Source of the DNA: SIG588 sp045597045
Lineage (GTDB): Bacteria > Bacillota > Clostridia > Oscillospirales > Acutalibacteraceae
NCBI GenBank assembly: GCA_045597045.1
Contig: JAZODN010000037.1
Span: 1 to 19,022 of the forward strand
Direction: 5' to 3'
DNA: 19,022 bases
A program made the translations under genes and the position numbers. Shown here piece by piece: positions 1 to 6,268 of this stretch (the stretch's first letter is position 1; every line of letters begins with the position of its first letter). The notes beneath the pieces are model-generated. The model had not been told where the DNA came from. It saw nothing but the letters and a program-made list of their open reading frames with translations, and made no database searches.

Positions 1-1
1 T

Positions 2-235
2 GTGTGTCTTGCTACCGAAAACGAGATCCCCTTCCAATATGAAGGCATGGGCGGTTCAACCGGCACCAACGCCGATAAGATCGGCATTGTACGCAACGGT
101 GTGAAGACAACGCTGCTGTCGATTCCGCTGCGTTATATGCACACCCCCGTTGAGGTTGCGGATCTTACCGATATCGAAAACACCGGCCGTTTGATGGCTG
201 CATTTGTGAAGGAAGGGAGTGCAGACGCATGTTAA
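2..235 (+). CDS. M42 family metallopeptidase (aminopeptidase/endoglucanase-like), C-terminal part
   Basis: This is the 3' end of a gene that begins before the window, so only about 77 C-terminal residues are visible. They match the end of the M42 family (cytosolic, di-metal glutamyl/leucyl aminopeptidases that form tetrahedral particles). GGSTGTNADKI resembles the family's GGTDA segment, and the histidine in RYMHTPVE sits where the last metal ligand is expected. The reading frame is open from base 2, and the GTG there is not the true start. The stop overlaps the next gene, which is also an M42 peptidase, by 7 bases, so the two are probably co-translated paralogues. The metal-site residues in the missing N-terminal part cannot be checked. 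Confidence 0.85.
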   Translation: MCLATENEIPFQYEGMGGSTGTNADKIGIVRNGVKTTLLSIPLRYMHTPVEVADLTDIENTGRLMAAFVKEGSADAC

Positions 236-1257
236 AGCATCTGGAAGAATTGGTTGCTTTGCAAGGGATTTCAGGTTACGAAACAGCGGTACGCGATTAC
301 ATCATCACCGCCCTGAAGGAATATCCCAACGATTACAGTTGTACGGTTGACCCACTTGGCAACTTGCTGGTCGAAGTCAAGGGTGCGGCTCCCGGCAAAC
401 GGCGTGTGCTGTTTAACGCGCACATGGACGAAGTCGGTTTGGTGGTGACCAACATCACCGAAGATGGCATGCTGCGCTTCGCCACCGCCGGCGGTATCGA
501 TGAAAAAGTGTTGGTTGGACGCACCGTTACGGTGAACGGCCGCATGGGAGTGATCGGCTGCGGCGCCTTGCACCTTTGTTCCGCCGACGAGAAAAACCGT
601 GCCATACCTAAGGATCGCCTGATGATCGATATCGGCGCCTCCTCGCGCGAGGAGGCCGAAACGGTGGTCAGCATCGGTGACGCGGTGGTGTTCGACAGCG
701 AATTTACACCGTTGTTTAACGATCGCTTCAAAGCGCGCGCTTTGGATGACCGTGCAGGATGTGCTTTGTTACTCTCCATTTTAGAAACCCCGCTGCCGTT
801 TGATATTCAGCTGGCCTTCACCGTGCAGGAAGAACTCGGTCTGCGCGGCGGTACGGTGGCAGCCTTTACCATGCAGCCCGACATTTCGGTAACGGTGGAA
901 ACCACCACCGCTTCGGATATCGCCGGCACCCAACCGGGCCAAGAGGTTTGTCATATGGGCGACGGCGCTGTGGTCTCTTTCATGGACGGCCGCACCTTCT
1001 ATGACCAACCGCTGTATAAGCACATCCGCGCACTGGCCGATGCCAACGGCATCAAAACGCAAACCAAGACCACCGTGGCCGGCGGCAACGATGCCGGCGG
1101 TATACAAACGGCCGGTTGCGGTGCTCGCGTGGCGGCGGTTTCCATGCCTTGCCGCTATATCCACTCTGCAGGCAGCGTGCTCGCGCACAGCGATATTGAA
1201 GAAACGCGTCGTCTGTTGCGCCTGCTGGCCGAAACACTGCCGGAGACAGAGATATGA
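229..1257 (+). CDS. M42 family metallopeptidase (aminopeptidase)
   Basis: A complete 342-residue M42 peptidase, the usual length for this family, which trims amino acids from peptides in the cytoplasm with two zinc or cobalt ions. The expected active-site set is visible: HMD at residues 65-67 (metal histidine), D173 in ALDDRAG (bridging aspartate), EE at 201-202 (general base and metal ligand), E224 in VETTTASD, and H312 in YIHSAG. The ATG at 229 is preceded by a GGAAGGGAG ribosome site and overlaps the end of the upstream paralogue. The stop overlaps the GNAT gene in an ATGA arrangement, so this is a translationally coupled operon. Substrate preference cannot be read from the sequence. Confidence in the family is high. 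Confidence 0.93.
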   Translation: MLKHLEELVALQGISGYETAVRDYIITALKEYPNDYSCTVDPLGNLLVEVKGAAPGKRRVLFNAHMDEVGLVVTNITEDGMLRFATAGGIDEKVLVGRTVTVNGRMGVIGCGALHLCSADEKNRAIPKDRLMIDIGASSREEAETVVSIGDAVVFDSEFTPLFNDRFKARALDDRAGCALLLSILETPLPFDIQLAFTVQEELGLRGGTVAAFTMQPDISVTVETTTASDIAGTQPGQEVCHMGDGAVVSFMDGRTFYDQPLYKHIRALADANGIKTQTKTTVAGGNDAGGIQTAGCGARVAAVSMPCRYIHSAGSVLAHSDIEETRRLLRLLAETLPETEI

Positions 1258-1991
1258 TTCGCAGTGCCGATTCCGCAGCACTCGCATCACTCACTCCGTC
1301 AAGCGAAGCTTCGTTGCGTATCCTTGCGGCGGCGATAGTCTATGGCACCGAGCGCCCGTTTTGCCGCTTTTGGTCGGATGATAACGGCGGTGTGCTGATG
1401 TCGGCCGAAGGCGTAGCCACCCTGCATTGCGCAGCCTTGAGCGATGAATGGGCAACGTTTCTATCCATGTCACCCGATGTGCACACGGTACGCACCGACG
1501 GTGCCGTTGCACGGGAACTTGCCGCTTTGTGGGGCACCGCTGCCGCATGCGGATCTGTTATGCGTGCCGCTTCGGTCGCGCCGCAAGGCGAAACGTCGGA
1601 ATTGCCGCCGGCACGGCTCTATCCGCTGATAAGCAATGTCTTTCAAGAAGCGGTTCCGCCGTTCGACAGCTGGTATGCCGATGTACACCACCGCATGCGG
1701 CGAGGACGGTTTCATGCGCGGGCGGTGTGCAATAAGGACATCGCGCTCTCCTGCGCCATGACCGTAGCCGAATGTCACACGGCGGTTTTATTGGGCGCTG
1801 TTGCCACCCATCCCACGGCACGTGGACGCGGTTTCGCATCTGCGTGCGTCTGCACGCTCACCCACGCACTCGAATCCGAGGGAAAAGTCGTGTATATCTC
1901 TCCAAAAAACGATAGTGCGAAAAGGTTGTATGAGCACCTGGGGTTTATTACGTGTGGGGAATGGGGAAAGGTCTTTAAAGGAAAGGAATAA
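1254..1991 (+). CDS. GNAT family N-acetyltransferase
   Basis: A 245-residue protein whose C-terminal 80 residues carry the GNAT acetyl-CoA site: LGAVATHPTARGRGFAS (about residues 180-196) fits the V-x-P-x-x-R-G-x-G pattern, and NDSAKRLYEHLGF (219-231) is the typical final helix and strand. The first 130 residues match no motif I recognise. They could be a degenerate second GNAT fold, as in other two-domain GNATs of this length. The start overlaps the M42 peptidase stop by 4 bases and the next gene begins 3 bases after its stop, so all belong to one transcript. The acetyl acceptor is unknown. An amino acid or peptide would suit the peptidase context, but that is inference. Confidence 0.85.
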   Translation: MIRSADSAALASLTPSSEASLRILAAAIVYGTERPFCRFWSDDNGGVLMSAEGVATLHCAALSDEWATFLSMSPDVHTVRTDGAVARELAALWGTAAACGSVMRAASVAPQGETSELPPARLYPLISNVFQEAVPPFDSWYADVHHRMRRGRFHARAVCNKDIALSCAMTVAECHTAVLLGAVATHPTARGRGFASACVCTLTHALESEGKVVYISPKNDSAKRLYEHLGFITCGEWGKVFKGKE

Positions 1992-1994
1992 CGT

Positions 1995-3266
1995 ATGGAT
2001 ACTCCCTTTTTTCAAATTGATCCGCGTTTGAGCGACGTATCTGCCCGTGCTATGAAGCGTGCAGCTGCCGCCTTTGCGCGCATTGAAGAAAATGCCGCGT
2101 ATAATCAGCAAAAAGTGCTCGCGGCATTTATTCACAATCAGGTGAGCGAAAGCCATTTCGCCGCCACTACCGGCTACGGTTACGGCGATCGCGGCCGCGA
2201 CGTGTTGGATGCGGTGTTTGCCGAAGCAATGGGCTGTGAAGATGCGCTGGTACGTCACTATCTGTTATCCGGTACCCACGCCATTTCCGTGGCGCTGTTC
2301 GGACTTTTGCGTGCAGGCGACATGGTGCTTGCGGCCACCGGCGCACCGTATGACACTCTACAAACCGTCATCGGCACAACGGGTGCCGCCGGTTCGTTGC
2401 AAGAGCACGGCATTACTTATCGTGAAGTACCGCTTTCGAACGGCAAACCCGATTTGAGCGCCATTCAACAAACACTGCGTGAAGAACCCACCGTTAAAGT
2501 GGTGCATATACAGCGTTCACGCGGCTACGATACTCGCGATTCACTCTCGGTTGCCGCCATCGGCGAGGTGATCGACGCTGTTCGCGCGGTGCGCCCCGAC
2601 ATCATTATATTTGTGGATAATTGTTACGGCGAATTTGTGGAAAAGCAAGAGCCTTCGGCCGTGGGAGCAGATATCATGGCCGGTTCGCTGATTAAGAACC
2701 CGGGCGGCGGCATTGCCGAAAACGGCGGTTACATTTGCGGCCGCCGCGATCTGGTGGAGCTGTGCGCCGCACGAATGACCACGCCGGGTCTTGGGCGTGA
2801 GATCGGCGCCTCACTCGGTCACAACCGCACCTTGTTTATGGGCTTGTTCCAGTCACCGCACGTGGTGGGGGAGGCACTGAAAACCGCCGTCTACTGCGCA
2901 GCGCTGATGGAGGAACTCGGTTATGAGGTTTCACCGACAGTCGACGCACCGCGCGCCGACATTGTGCAGGTGGTCAAACTGAAAAACGAAAAGGCACTGA
3001 TCGCTTTTTGCCAAGGTATGCAAAGCGGCGCCCCCGTTGACGCCTTTGTGGTACCGGAGCCGTGGGACATGCCCGGTTACGACAGTCCGGTAATCATGGC
3101 TGCCGGCGCTTTTACCATGGGCGCCTCAATCGAACTGTCGGCCGATGCCCCCTTACGGCCGCCGTTTGCCGCTTATATGCAAGGCGGCATCAACTTCCCG
3201 TCCGGCCAAATGGGAGTTCTCCTTGCAGCACAATCCATGCTGGATGCCGGCGAACTGAACATATAA
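1995..3266 (+). CDS. Methionine gamma-lyase / aluminium-resistance family PLP enzyme (YnbB-like)
   Basis: A full-length 423-residue fold-type I PLP protein of the family annotated as aluminium resistance protein, cystathionine beta-lyase family or methionine gamma-lyase family. The Schiff-base lysine is K234 in GSLIKNPGGGIAENGGY, the family signature. D208 in FVDNCYGEF should contact the pyridine nitrogen, and SGTHAISVALFG (92-103) is the cofactor phosphate region. The enzyme probably cleaves a sulphur amino acid in the cytoplasm, but the true substrate of this subfamily is not settled. A GGAAAGGAA ribosome site lies before the ATG, which starts 3 bases after the GNAT stop. A strong hairpin directly after the stop ends the peptidase operon. 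Confidence 0.92.
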   Translation: MDTPFFQIDPRLSDVSARAMKRAAAAFARIEENAAYNQQKVLAAFIHNQVSESHFAATTGYGYGDRGRDVLDAVFAEAMGCEDALVRHYLLSGTHAISVALFGLLRAGDMVLAATGAPYDTLQTVIGTTGAAGSLQEHGITYREVPLSNGKPDLSAIQQTLREEPTVKVVHIQRSRGYDTRDSLSVAAIGEVIDAVRAVRPDIIIFVDNCYGEFVEKQEPSAVGADIMAGSLIKNPGGGIAENGGYICGRRDLVELCAARMTTPGLGREIGASLGHNRTLFMGLFQSPHVVGEALKTAVYCAALMEELGYEVSPTVDAPRADIVQVVKLKNEKALIAFCQGMQSGAPVDAFVVPEPWDMPGYDSPVIMAAGAFTMGASIELSADAPLRPPFAAYMQGGINFPSGQMGVLLAAQSMLDAGELNI

Positions 3267-3301
3267 AAAGAGTGCGGAAATTTTTGTTTCCGCACTCTTT
3301 T
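3266..3301. terminator. Bidirectional rho-independent terminator
   Basis: A perfect 15-bp stem, AAAAGAGTGCGGAAA (3266-3280) with TTTCCGCACTCTTTT (3287-3301), has a six-base loop TTTTTG. The A-rich outer left arm and T-rich outer right arm let it act on both strands. It lies between the + strand operon (stop 3264-3266) and the convergent - strand gene ending at 3307. Confidence 0.93.
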
Positions 3302-3306
3302 GGCTA

Positions 3307-3741
3307 TTACGATTCTAAATCGCTGTGCATACCGTCAAAATCCAACGCCTCTTCGTCGCCGTCCAACAATTCACCCGTGCGCACACGCATACGCAAACGT
3401 TCACGCTCCACACGCTCATCCAAAAGTTCTTTGAACTCACGCGCGTTGCGAATGTTTTTGATCACCAACTCCGGCAGGCTTTGATCGTTGCTTGCCACAC
3501 GCACACTACCGAGACCAAACAACTTTTGCCACAAGGTGCGGCAAATCGACGTATCCATAATGCGATAGAGGAGGATATCGTCTTCATGTGTGGTAAGTAA
3601 GCCGCTTTGCACGGTGAGCTTTTTGTTGCTCAAGCGGTAAACGGTAAATGTAAAAGGCAGGGCGAAAAAGCCCCAGCGTTTGCGTTCTTCAACAGTAACC
3701 GACTCGTTCATTTCGTTAAATTGTTGATTTGTTTCGCTCAT
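3307..3741 (-). CDS. Bacterial PH-domain protein (bPH2 / DUF304 type)
   Basis: A 144-residue protein. Residues 23-105 read as a bacterial pleckstrin-homology-like domain: a strand-rich core YRLSNKKLTVQSGLLTTHEDDILLYRI (35-61), then WQKLFGLGSVRV (71-82) and a C-terminal helix NIRNAREFKELLDERVERE, a layout typical of DUF304/bPH2 proteins. A charged acidic tail follows (GELLDGDEEALDFDG, 123-137). There is no signal peptide or clear membrane helix, unlike the membrane-anchored YdbS/YdbT relatives. The start chosen is the ATG at 3741, because TAAGGAGG lies 7 bases upstream and a longer upstream reading would run through the promoter. The gene is monocistronic, with its own consensus promoter and a terminator at each end. 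Its function is unknown. Confidence 0.8.
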   Translation of the reverse strand: MSETNQQFNEMNESVTVEERKRWGFFALPFTFTVYRLSNKKLTVQSGLLTTHEDDILLYRIMDTSICRTLWQKLFGLGSVRVASNDQSLPELVIKNIRNAREFKELLDERVERERLRMRVRTGELLDGDEEALDFDGMHSDLES

Positions 3742-3774
3742 AAAAAACCTCCTTACTCCTTTCGGACATTTCCG

Positions 3775-3803
3775 ATTATAGCGCAAAAACGCCGTTTTGT
3801 CAA
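3775..3803 (-). promoter_or_regulatory. Consensus sigma-A promoter of the PH-domain gene
   Basis: On the minus strand, TTGACA (3803-3798) and TATAAT (3780-3775) are separated by exactly 17 bases, a perfect match to the vegetative consensus. Transcription should start near 3768, giving a leader of about 27 bases before the ATG at 3741. No operator-like repeat is evident, which suggests strong, probably constitutive expression. Confidence 0.85.
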
Positions 3804-3811
3804 ATTGCCGA

Positions 3812-3854
3812 AATAAGAGAAGTCGGTGCGCCCGACAAATGCGTGCGCACCGAC
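3812..3854 (-). terminator. Rho-independent terminator of the Cys-rich peptide gene
   Basis: A perfect 10-bp stem, GTCGGTGCGC (3822-3831) with GCGCACCGAC (3845-3854), has a 13-base loop. Read on the minus strand it is followed by TTCTCTTATTT. It lies 13 bases past the stop of the small Cys-rich gene and just upstream of the next - strand promoter, insulating the two. Confidence 0.8.
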
Positions 3855-3867
3855 CCTGTGAGAAGTA

Positions 3868-4032
3868 TCAGCAGCAACCGCCGCAGCCACAGCCACAGCC
3901 GTTGTTCACGGTGTTGCCGCAACCGCCGTTCGTGGCGCCACAGTTGTTTTCAAGCAGCAGCAAAATCCCCACAATGAACAGAATCCACGCCCAGGTGCAA
4001 TCGTTGCCGCAGAACAGGTTAGACAAACACAT
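3868..4032 (-). CDS. Small Cys/Gly-rich single-pass membrane protein (high-cysteine HCB13-like)
   Basis: A 54-residue peptide with three parts: a short N-terminus with C2, C8 and C12; one hydrophobic helix WAWILFIVGILLLLE (about 14-28); and a Gly/Asn/Cys tail ending GCGCGCGGCC. It has ten cysteines in total. The layout resembles small proteins in Clostridia labelled chorion class high-cysteine HCB protein 13, a name carrying no proven function. The start is the ATG at 4032, because AAAGGAGG stands 7 bases upstream; a longer open frame upstream (to about 4161) lacks such a site. It has its own terminator. A metal-binding, disulphide-linked envelope or spore-layer role is possible but is inference. 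Confidence 0.72.
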   Translation of the reverse strand: MCLSNLFCGNDCTWAWILFIVGILLLLENNCGATNGGCGNTVNNGCGCGCGGCC

Positions 4033-4079
4033 ACTAAGTTCCTCCTTTAATTCTCTCCCTTGCGGGAGGATTACACCCC

Positions 4080-4108
4080 ATACTATGTAACCCCACCGCA
4101 TCGGGTGA
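4080..4108 (-). promoter_or_regulatory. Possible sporulation-type (sigma-K/E-like) promoter for the Cys-rich gene
   Basis: On the minus strand CATAGTAT (4087-4080) fits the CATAnnnT -10 element of the mother-cell sigma factors, and a CACC lies about 16 bases further upstream, where sigma-K promoters carry AC. The match is short and no vegetative promoter stands out. Treat it as a weak hint only. Confidence 0.25.
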
Positions 4109-4193
4109 CAGAAAAATGAATGCGCAAGATTTTGCAAGAAAACACGAGAAAACAATAGCATTTAAGAGATATTCCGTATTTTGAGAACGGCAA

Positions 4194-4231
4194 AAGGACT
4201 AAGAAGGTCAAATTTGACTTTTTTAGTCCTT
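4194..4231. repeat. 38-bp dyad upstream of ctsR containing inverted CtsR half-sites
   Basis: Bases 4194-4212 and 4213-4231 are inverted copies of each other at 17 of 19 positions, centred on a perfect GTCAAATTTGAC (4207-4218). The two mismatches become G-U pairs in + strand RNA. The centre holds back-to-back GGTCAAA and AGTCAAA heptads, matching CtsR half-sites. It overlaps the outer edge of the -35 element of the ctsR promoter. Confidence 0.75.
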
Positions 4232-4245
4232 GACTTTCTTTGACT
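4229..4245 (-). promoter_or_regulatory. CtsR operator (class III heat-shock box)
   Basis: Read on the minus strand, AGTCAAAGAAAGTCAAG matches the CtsR consensus RGTCAAANANRGTCAAA at every fixed position but the last. It covers the -35 element and the adjoining spacer of the ctsR promoter, so bound CtsR would block RNA polymerase. This gives autoregulation of the whole mcs-clp operon. Confidence 0.9.
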
Positions 4246-4258
4246 TTTGAGGTACAAT
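4230..4258 (+). promoter_or_regulatory. Sigma-A promoter of the ctsR-mcsA-mcsB-clpC operon
   Basis: TTGACT (4230-4235), a 17-base spacer and TACAAT (4253-4258) form a near-consensus vegetative promoter. Transcription is expected near 4265, about 25 bases before the GTG start of ctsR. The CtsR box overlaps the -35. Confidence 0.88.
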
Positions 4259-4289
4259 AAAGTCACAAAACAGAAAAGGAGAGGAAACC

Positions 4290-4751
4290 GTGCGCATAAG
4301 TGATGAAATTACCGCCTATATTCTTCATAGATTAGAACAAGCAGAGGACGGCGCTGCCGAACTGCAGCGTAACCTGCTTGCCGAAGAACTGGGCTGCGTC
4401 CCCAGTCAGATCAGTTATGTGCTGACATCCCGTTTCACACCGGAACAAGGTTATATTGTGGAAAGCCGTCGCGGCGGCGGCGGTTATATCCGCGTACAGC
4501 GCATTCGCTACAACGCAGCACAAGCAGCGCTGATGCATATTGTAAACTCGGTTGGCGACGCGCTTTCCGCCGTCACCGCCAACGCCATTTTGCAAAATTT
4601 AGTGGATCGGCGCGTGTTGGAGGAAAAAACGGCTCGTATGATCGGCGCCGCATTATCAGACAAAGCGTACCGCACCGTTGCAGTAAGCGACCGCGACCGG
4701 CTGCGCGCCGCTTTGCTCAAACAAATGTTAACCACCTTAGCGGATTCTTGA
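4290..4751 (+). CDS. ctsR: CtsR, transcriptional repressor of class III stress genes
   Basis: A 153-residue protein, the usual CtsR length. The N-terminal winged helix-turn-helix covers about residues 1-72. RRGGGGYIRV (60-69) is the glycine-rich wing tip that enters the minor groove and acts as the heat sensor in CtsR; the arginines before the glycines correspond to the region targeted by McsB. The C-terminal half (about 78-153) is the helical dimerisation domain. The start is GTG at 4290, with AAGGAGAGG five bases upstream. CtsR represses its own operon at normal temperature and is released on heat or proteotoxic stress. A CtsR box lies in the promoter, and mcsA begins 15 bases downstream. 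Confidence 0.96.
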   Translation: MRISDEITAYILHRLEQAEDGAAELQRNLLAEELGCVPSQISYVLTSRFTPEQGYIVESRRGGGGYIRVQRIRYNAAQAALMHIVNSVGDALSAVTANAILQNLVDRRVLEEKTARMIGAALSDKAYRTVAVSDRDRLRAALLKQMLTTLADS

Positions 4752-4765
4752 TAGGAGGGATCAAT

Positions 4766-5245
4766 ATGTTATGTCAAAAATGCGGCAAACATCCTGCCAC
4801 TACGTATGTAAAGCGAACTGTGAACGGCGTCACCACCGAATATCGCCTGTGCGCCACGTGTGCCGCTGGCGTGGGCGGTTTTGATCTCGGCTCATTTTGG
4901 GGCAGCCTGTTTGCAGAACCTTCTGCCCGTCACGCGGCCGATACCGTGCGCTGCAACGGATGCGGAAAGACCTTCCGCGAAATCGCCGCTTCGGGTAAAG
5001 CAGGGTGCCCTACCTGTTACACCACCTTTTATGACCGTCTGTTACCGTCGGTGCAACGCATCCACGGCAAAACGGGACATGTGGGCAAAGTACCGTCAGG
5101 CACCGAAAACGCCGTGCGCACCGAACGTGAATTAGAAGATCTGCGGCGCCGATTGAACGAGGCGATTACTGCACAGGAATATGAAAAGTGTGCCGAACTG
5201 CGCGATCGCATTCGCGCGTTAGAAGGGGGTGCCGACCGTGCGTAA
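4766..5245 (+). CDS. mcsA: McsA, zinc-finger activator of the McsB kinase
   Basis: A 159-residue protein with four CxxC pairs, C3/C6, C29/C32, C63/C66 and C81/C84, forming two zinc-binding modules, then a C-terminal UVR motif (about residues 120-154, ERELEDLRRRLNEAITAQEY) with charged helices. McsA binds and stimulates the arginine kinase McsB and couples it to ClpC and CtsR; loss of its zinc links the system to metal and oxidative stress. The ATG at 4766 is chosen over an upstream in-frame start because ATAGGAGGG precedes it by 6 bases and the protein then opens with the family's first Cys pair. It is the second gene of the operon and overlaps mcsB by 8 bases. Confidence 0.95.
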   Translation: MLCQKCGKHPATTYVKRTVNGVTTEYRLCATCAAGVGGFDLGSFWGSLFAEPSARHAADTVRCNGCGKTFREIAASGKAGCPTCYTTFYDRLLPSVQRIHGKTGHVGKVPSGTENAVRTERELEDLRRRLNEAITAQEYEKCAELRDRIRALEGGADRA

Positions 5246-6248
5246 ACAATGGTATCGCCAAAACGGCAACGAGGGCGACGTGGTCATCAGCACCCGTATT
5301 CGCTTGGCGCGCAATCTGCCGGGTTATCCCTTTCCGGCTTGCATGACTGTTGAGCAACGTCGGGAAGTGTGTCAAAAGGTACGCAGTGCGTTACAGCAGA
5401 GCACCGAAAAATGGGAATATCTTGACATGCAAAACATGTTGGAGCGTGACGCGCAGGCGATGGTGGAGCGCCATCTCATCAGCCCGACTTTTGCCGCCTG
5501 CACCGAAGGCAGCGGCTTGCTGTTGGCAGAGGATGAAAGCCTGAGTTTAATGGTGTGCGAAGAAGACCACCTTCGTCTGCAGGCGATGGGGGCCGGTTTA
5601 CAGCCGGATGAACTGTATCGCCGATTGGATACCATTGATACACTGCTGGACGACACCCTGCATTTCGCCTTTGACGAACGTTTAGGCTACCTTACACAAT
5701 GCCCGACCAATCTCGGCACCGGCATGCGTGCTTCGGTAATGCTGCATCTGCCGGCTCTGCAAGAGCGCGGAATGGTGCAGCAACTCGCCAACACCGTTTC
5801 CAAGCTGGGATTGACGATTCGCGGCATGTACGGCGAAGGCAGCCGTTCCGAGGGCGCACTGTATCAATTGTCCAACCAAGTGACATTAGGTATTTCCGAG
5901 CAAGCCGCTATAGATAATTTAAAAGGTATCGTTGCACAAATCGTAAAAGAGGAACGCGCCGCACGCGAAGAAGCTGCCAAAAGCCCCGTGTTTGCCGATC
6001 GCGTGTTCCGTTCGCTCGGCATTTTACAAAATGCGCGACTTCTCTCGCACGATGAGTCGATGAAGCTGCTTTCCTATCTGCGCGTGGGAATTGCCGCCGA
6101 ACTGATCAACACGGTATCGTTAGACACAATAAACGGATTAATGTACGATGTGCAGCCGGCAGCAGTTATGACAGCTGCGCGTGAAGATATGGACGCTGCG
6201 GCAAGGGACGCCGCACGCGCTGCCATGGTGCGCAAAACGTTGAGCTAA
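5238..6248 (+). CDS. mcsB: McsB, protein arginine kinase
   Basis: A 336-residue member of the guanidino-kinase family that phosphorylates arginine side chains, marking proteins for ClpC-ClpP. Visible landmarks are the nucleotide-binding STRIRLARN (18-26), the catalytic acidic loop EEDHLR (108-113), CPTNLGTGMRASV (155-167), and RDAARA at 323-328, which fits the RDxxRA allosteric phosphoarginine-binding motif of McsB. The start chosen is the GTG at 5238, because GAAGGGGG lies 8 bases upstream and the protein then begins close to the family's usual N-terminus; a GTG at 5229 is also in frame. The gene overlaps mcsA, indicating coupled synthesis of kinase and activator. clpC follows after 20 bases. 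Confidence 0.95.
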   Translation: MRKQWYRQNGNEGDVVISTRIRLARNLPGYPFPACMTVEQRREVCQKVRSALQQSTEKWEYLDMQNMLERDAQAMVERHLISPTFAACTEGSGLLLAEDESLSLMVCEEDHLRLQAMGAGLQPDELYRRLDTIDTLLDDTLHFAFDERLGYLTQCPTNLGTGMRASVMLHLPALQERGMVQQLANTVSKLGLTIRGMYGEGSRSEGALYQLSNQVTLGISEQAAIDNLKGIVAQIVKEERAAREEAAKSPVFADRVFRSLGILQNARLLSHDESMKLLSYLRVGIAAELINTVSLDTINGLMYDVQPAAVMTAAREDMDAAARDAARAAMVRKTLS

Positions 6249-6268
6249 CAGAAAGGAGTATCCATACG

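Noticed and set aside
271..1294. Long minus-strand open frames opposite the M42 peptidase (for example 333-779 and 781-1290)
   Set aside because: They lie wholly within a well-supported gene with conserved active-site motifs, lack ribosome sites, and encode low-complexity Arg/Ser/His-rich products typical of antisense frames in GC-rich codons.
3322..3816. Plus-strand frames at 3325-3600 and 3607-3816 opposite the PH-domain gene
   Set aside because: No ribosome site or domain; the minus strand has a consensus promoter, a strong ribosome site and a recognisable fold.
3868..3960. Repetitive CCGCAGCCACAGCCACAGCC stretch as a tandem repeat or CRISPR-like element
   Set aside because: It is the coding sequence for the Gly/Cys-rich tail of the small membrane protein; periodicity comes from GC-GC codon pairs, and there are no spacers.
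4055..4068. CTCCC-TTGC-GGGAG hairpin in the leader of the Cys-rich gene as a regulator
   Set aside because: Only five base pairs and no conserved context; too weak to call.
5229..5237. GTG at 5229 as the mcsB start
   Set aside because: GAAGGGGG is positioned for the GTG at 5238 and the resulting N-terminus matches McsB length better.
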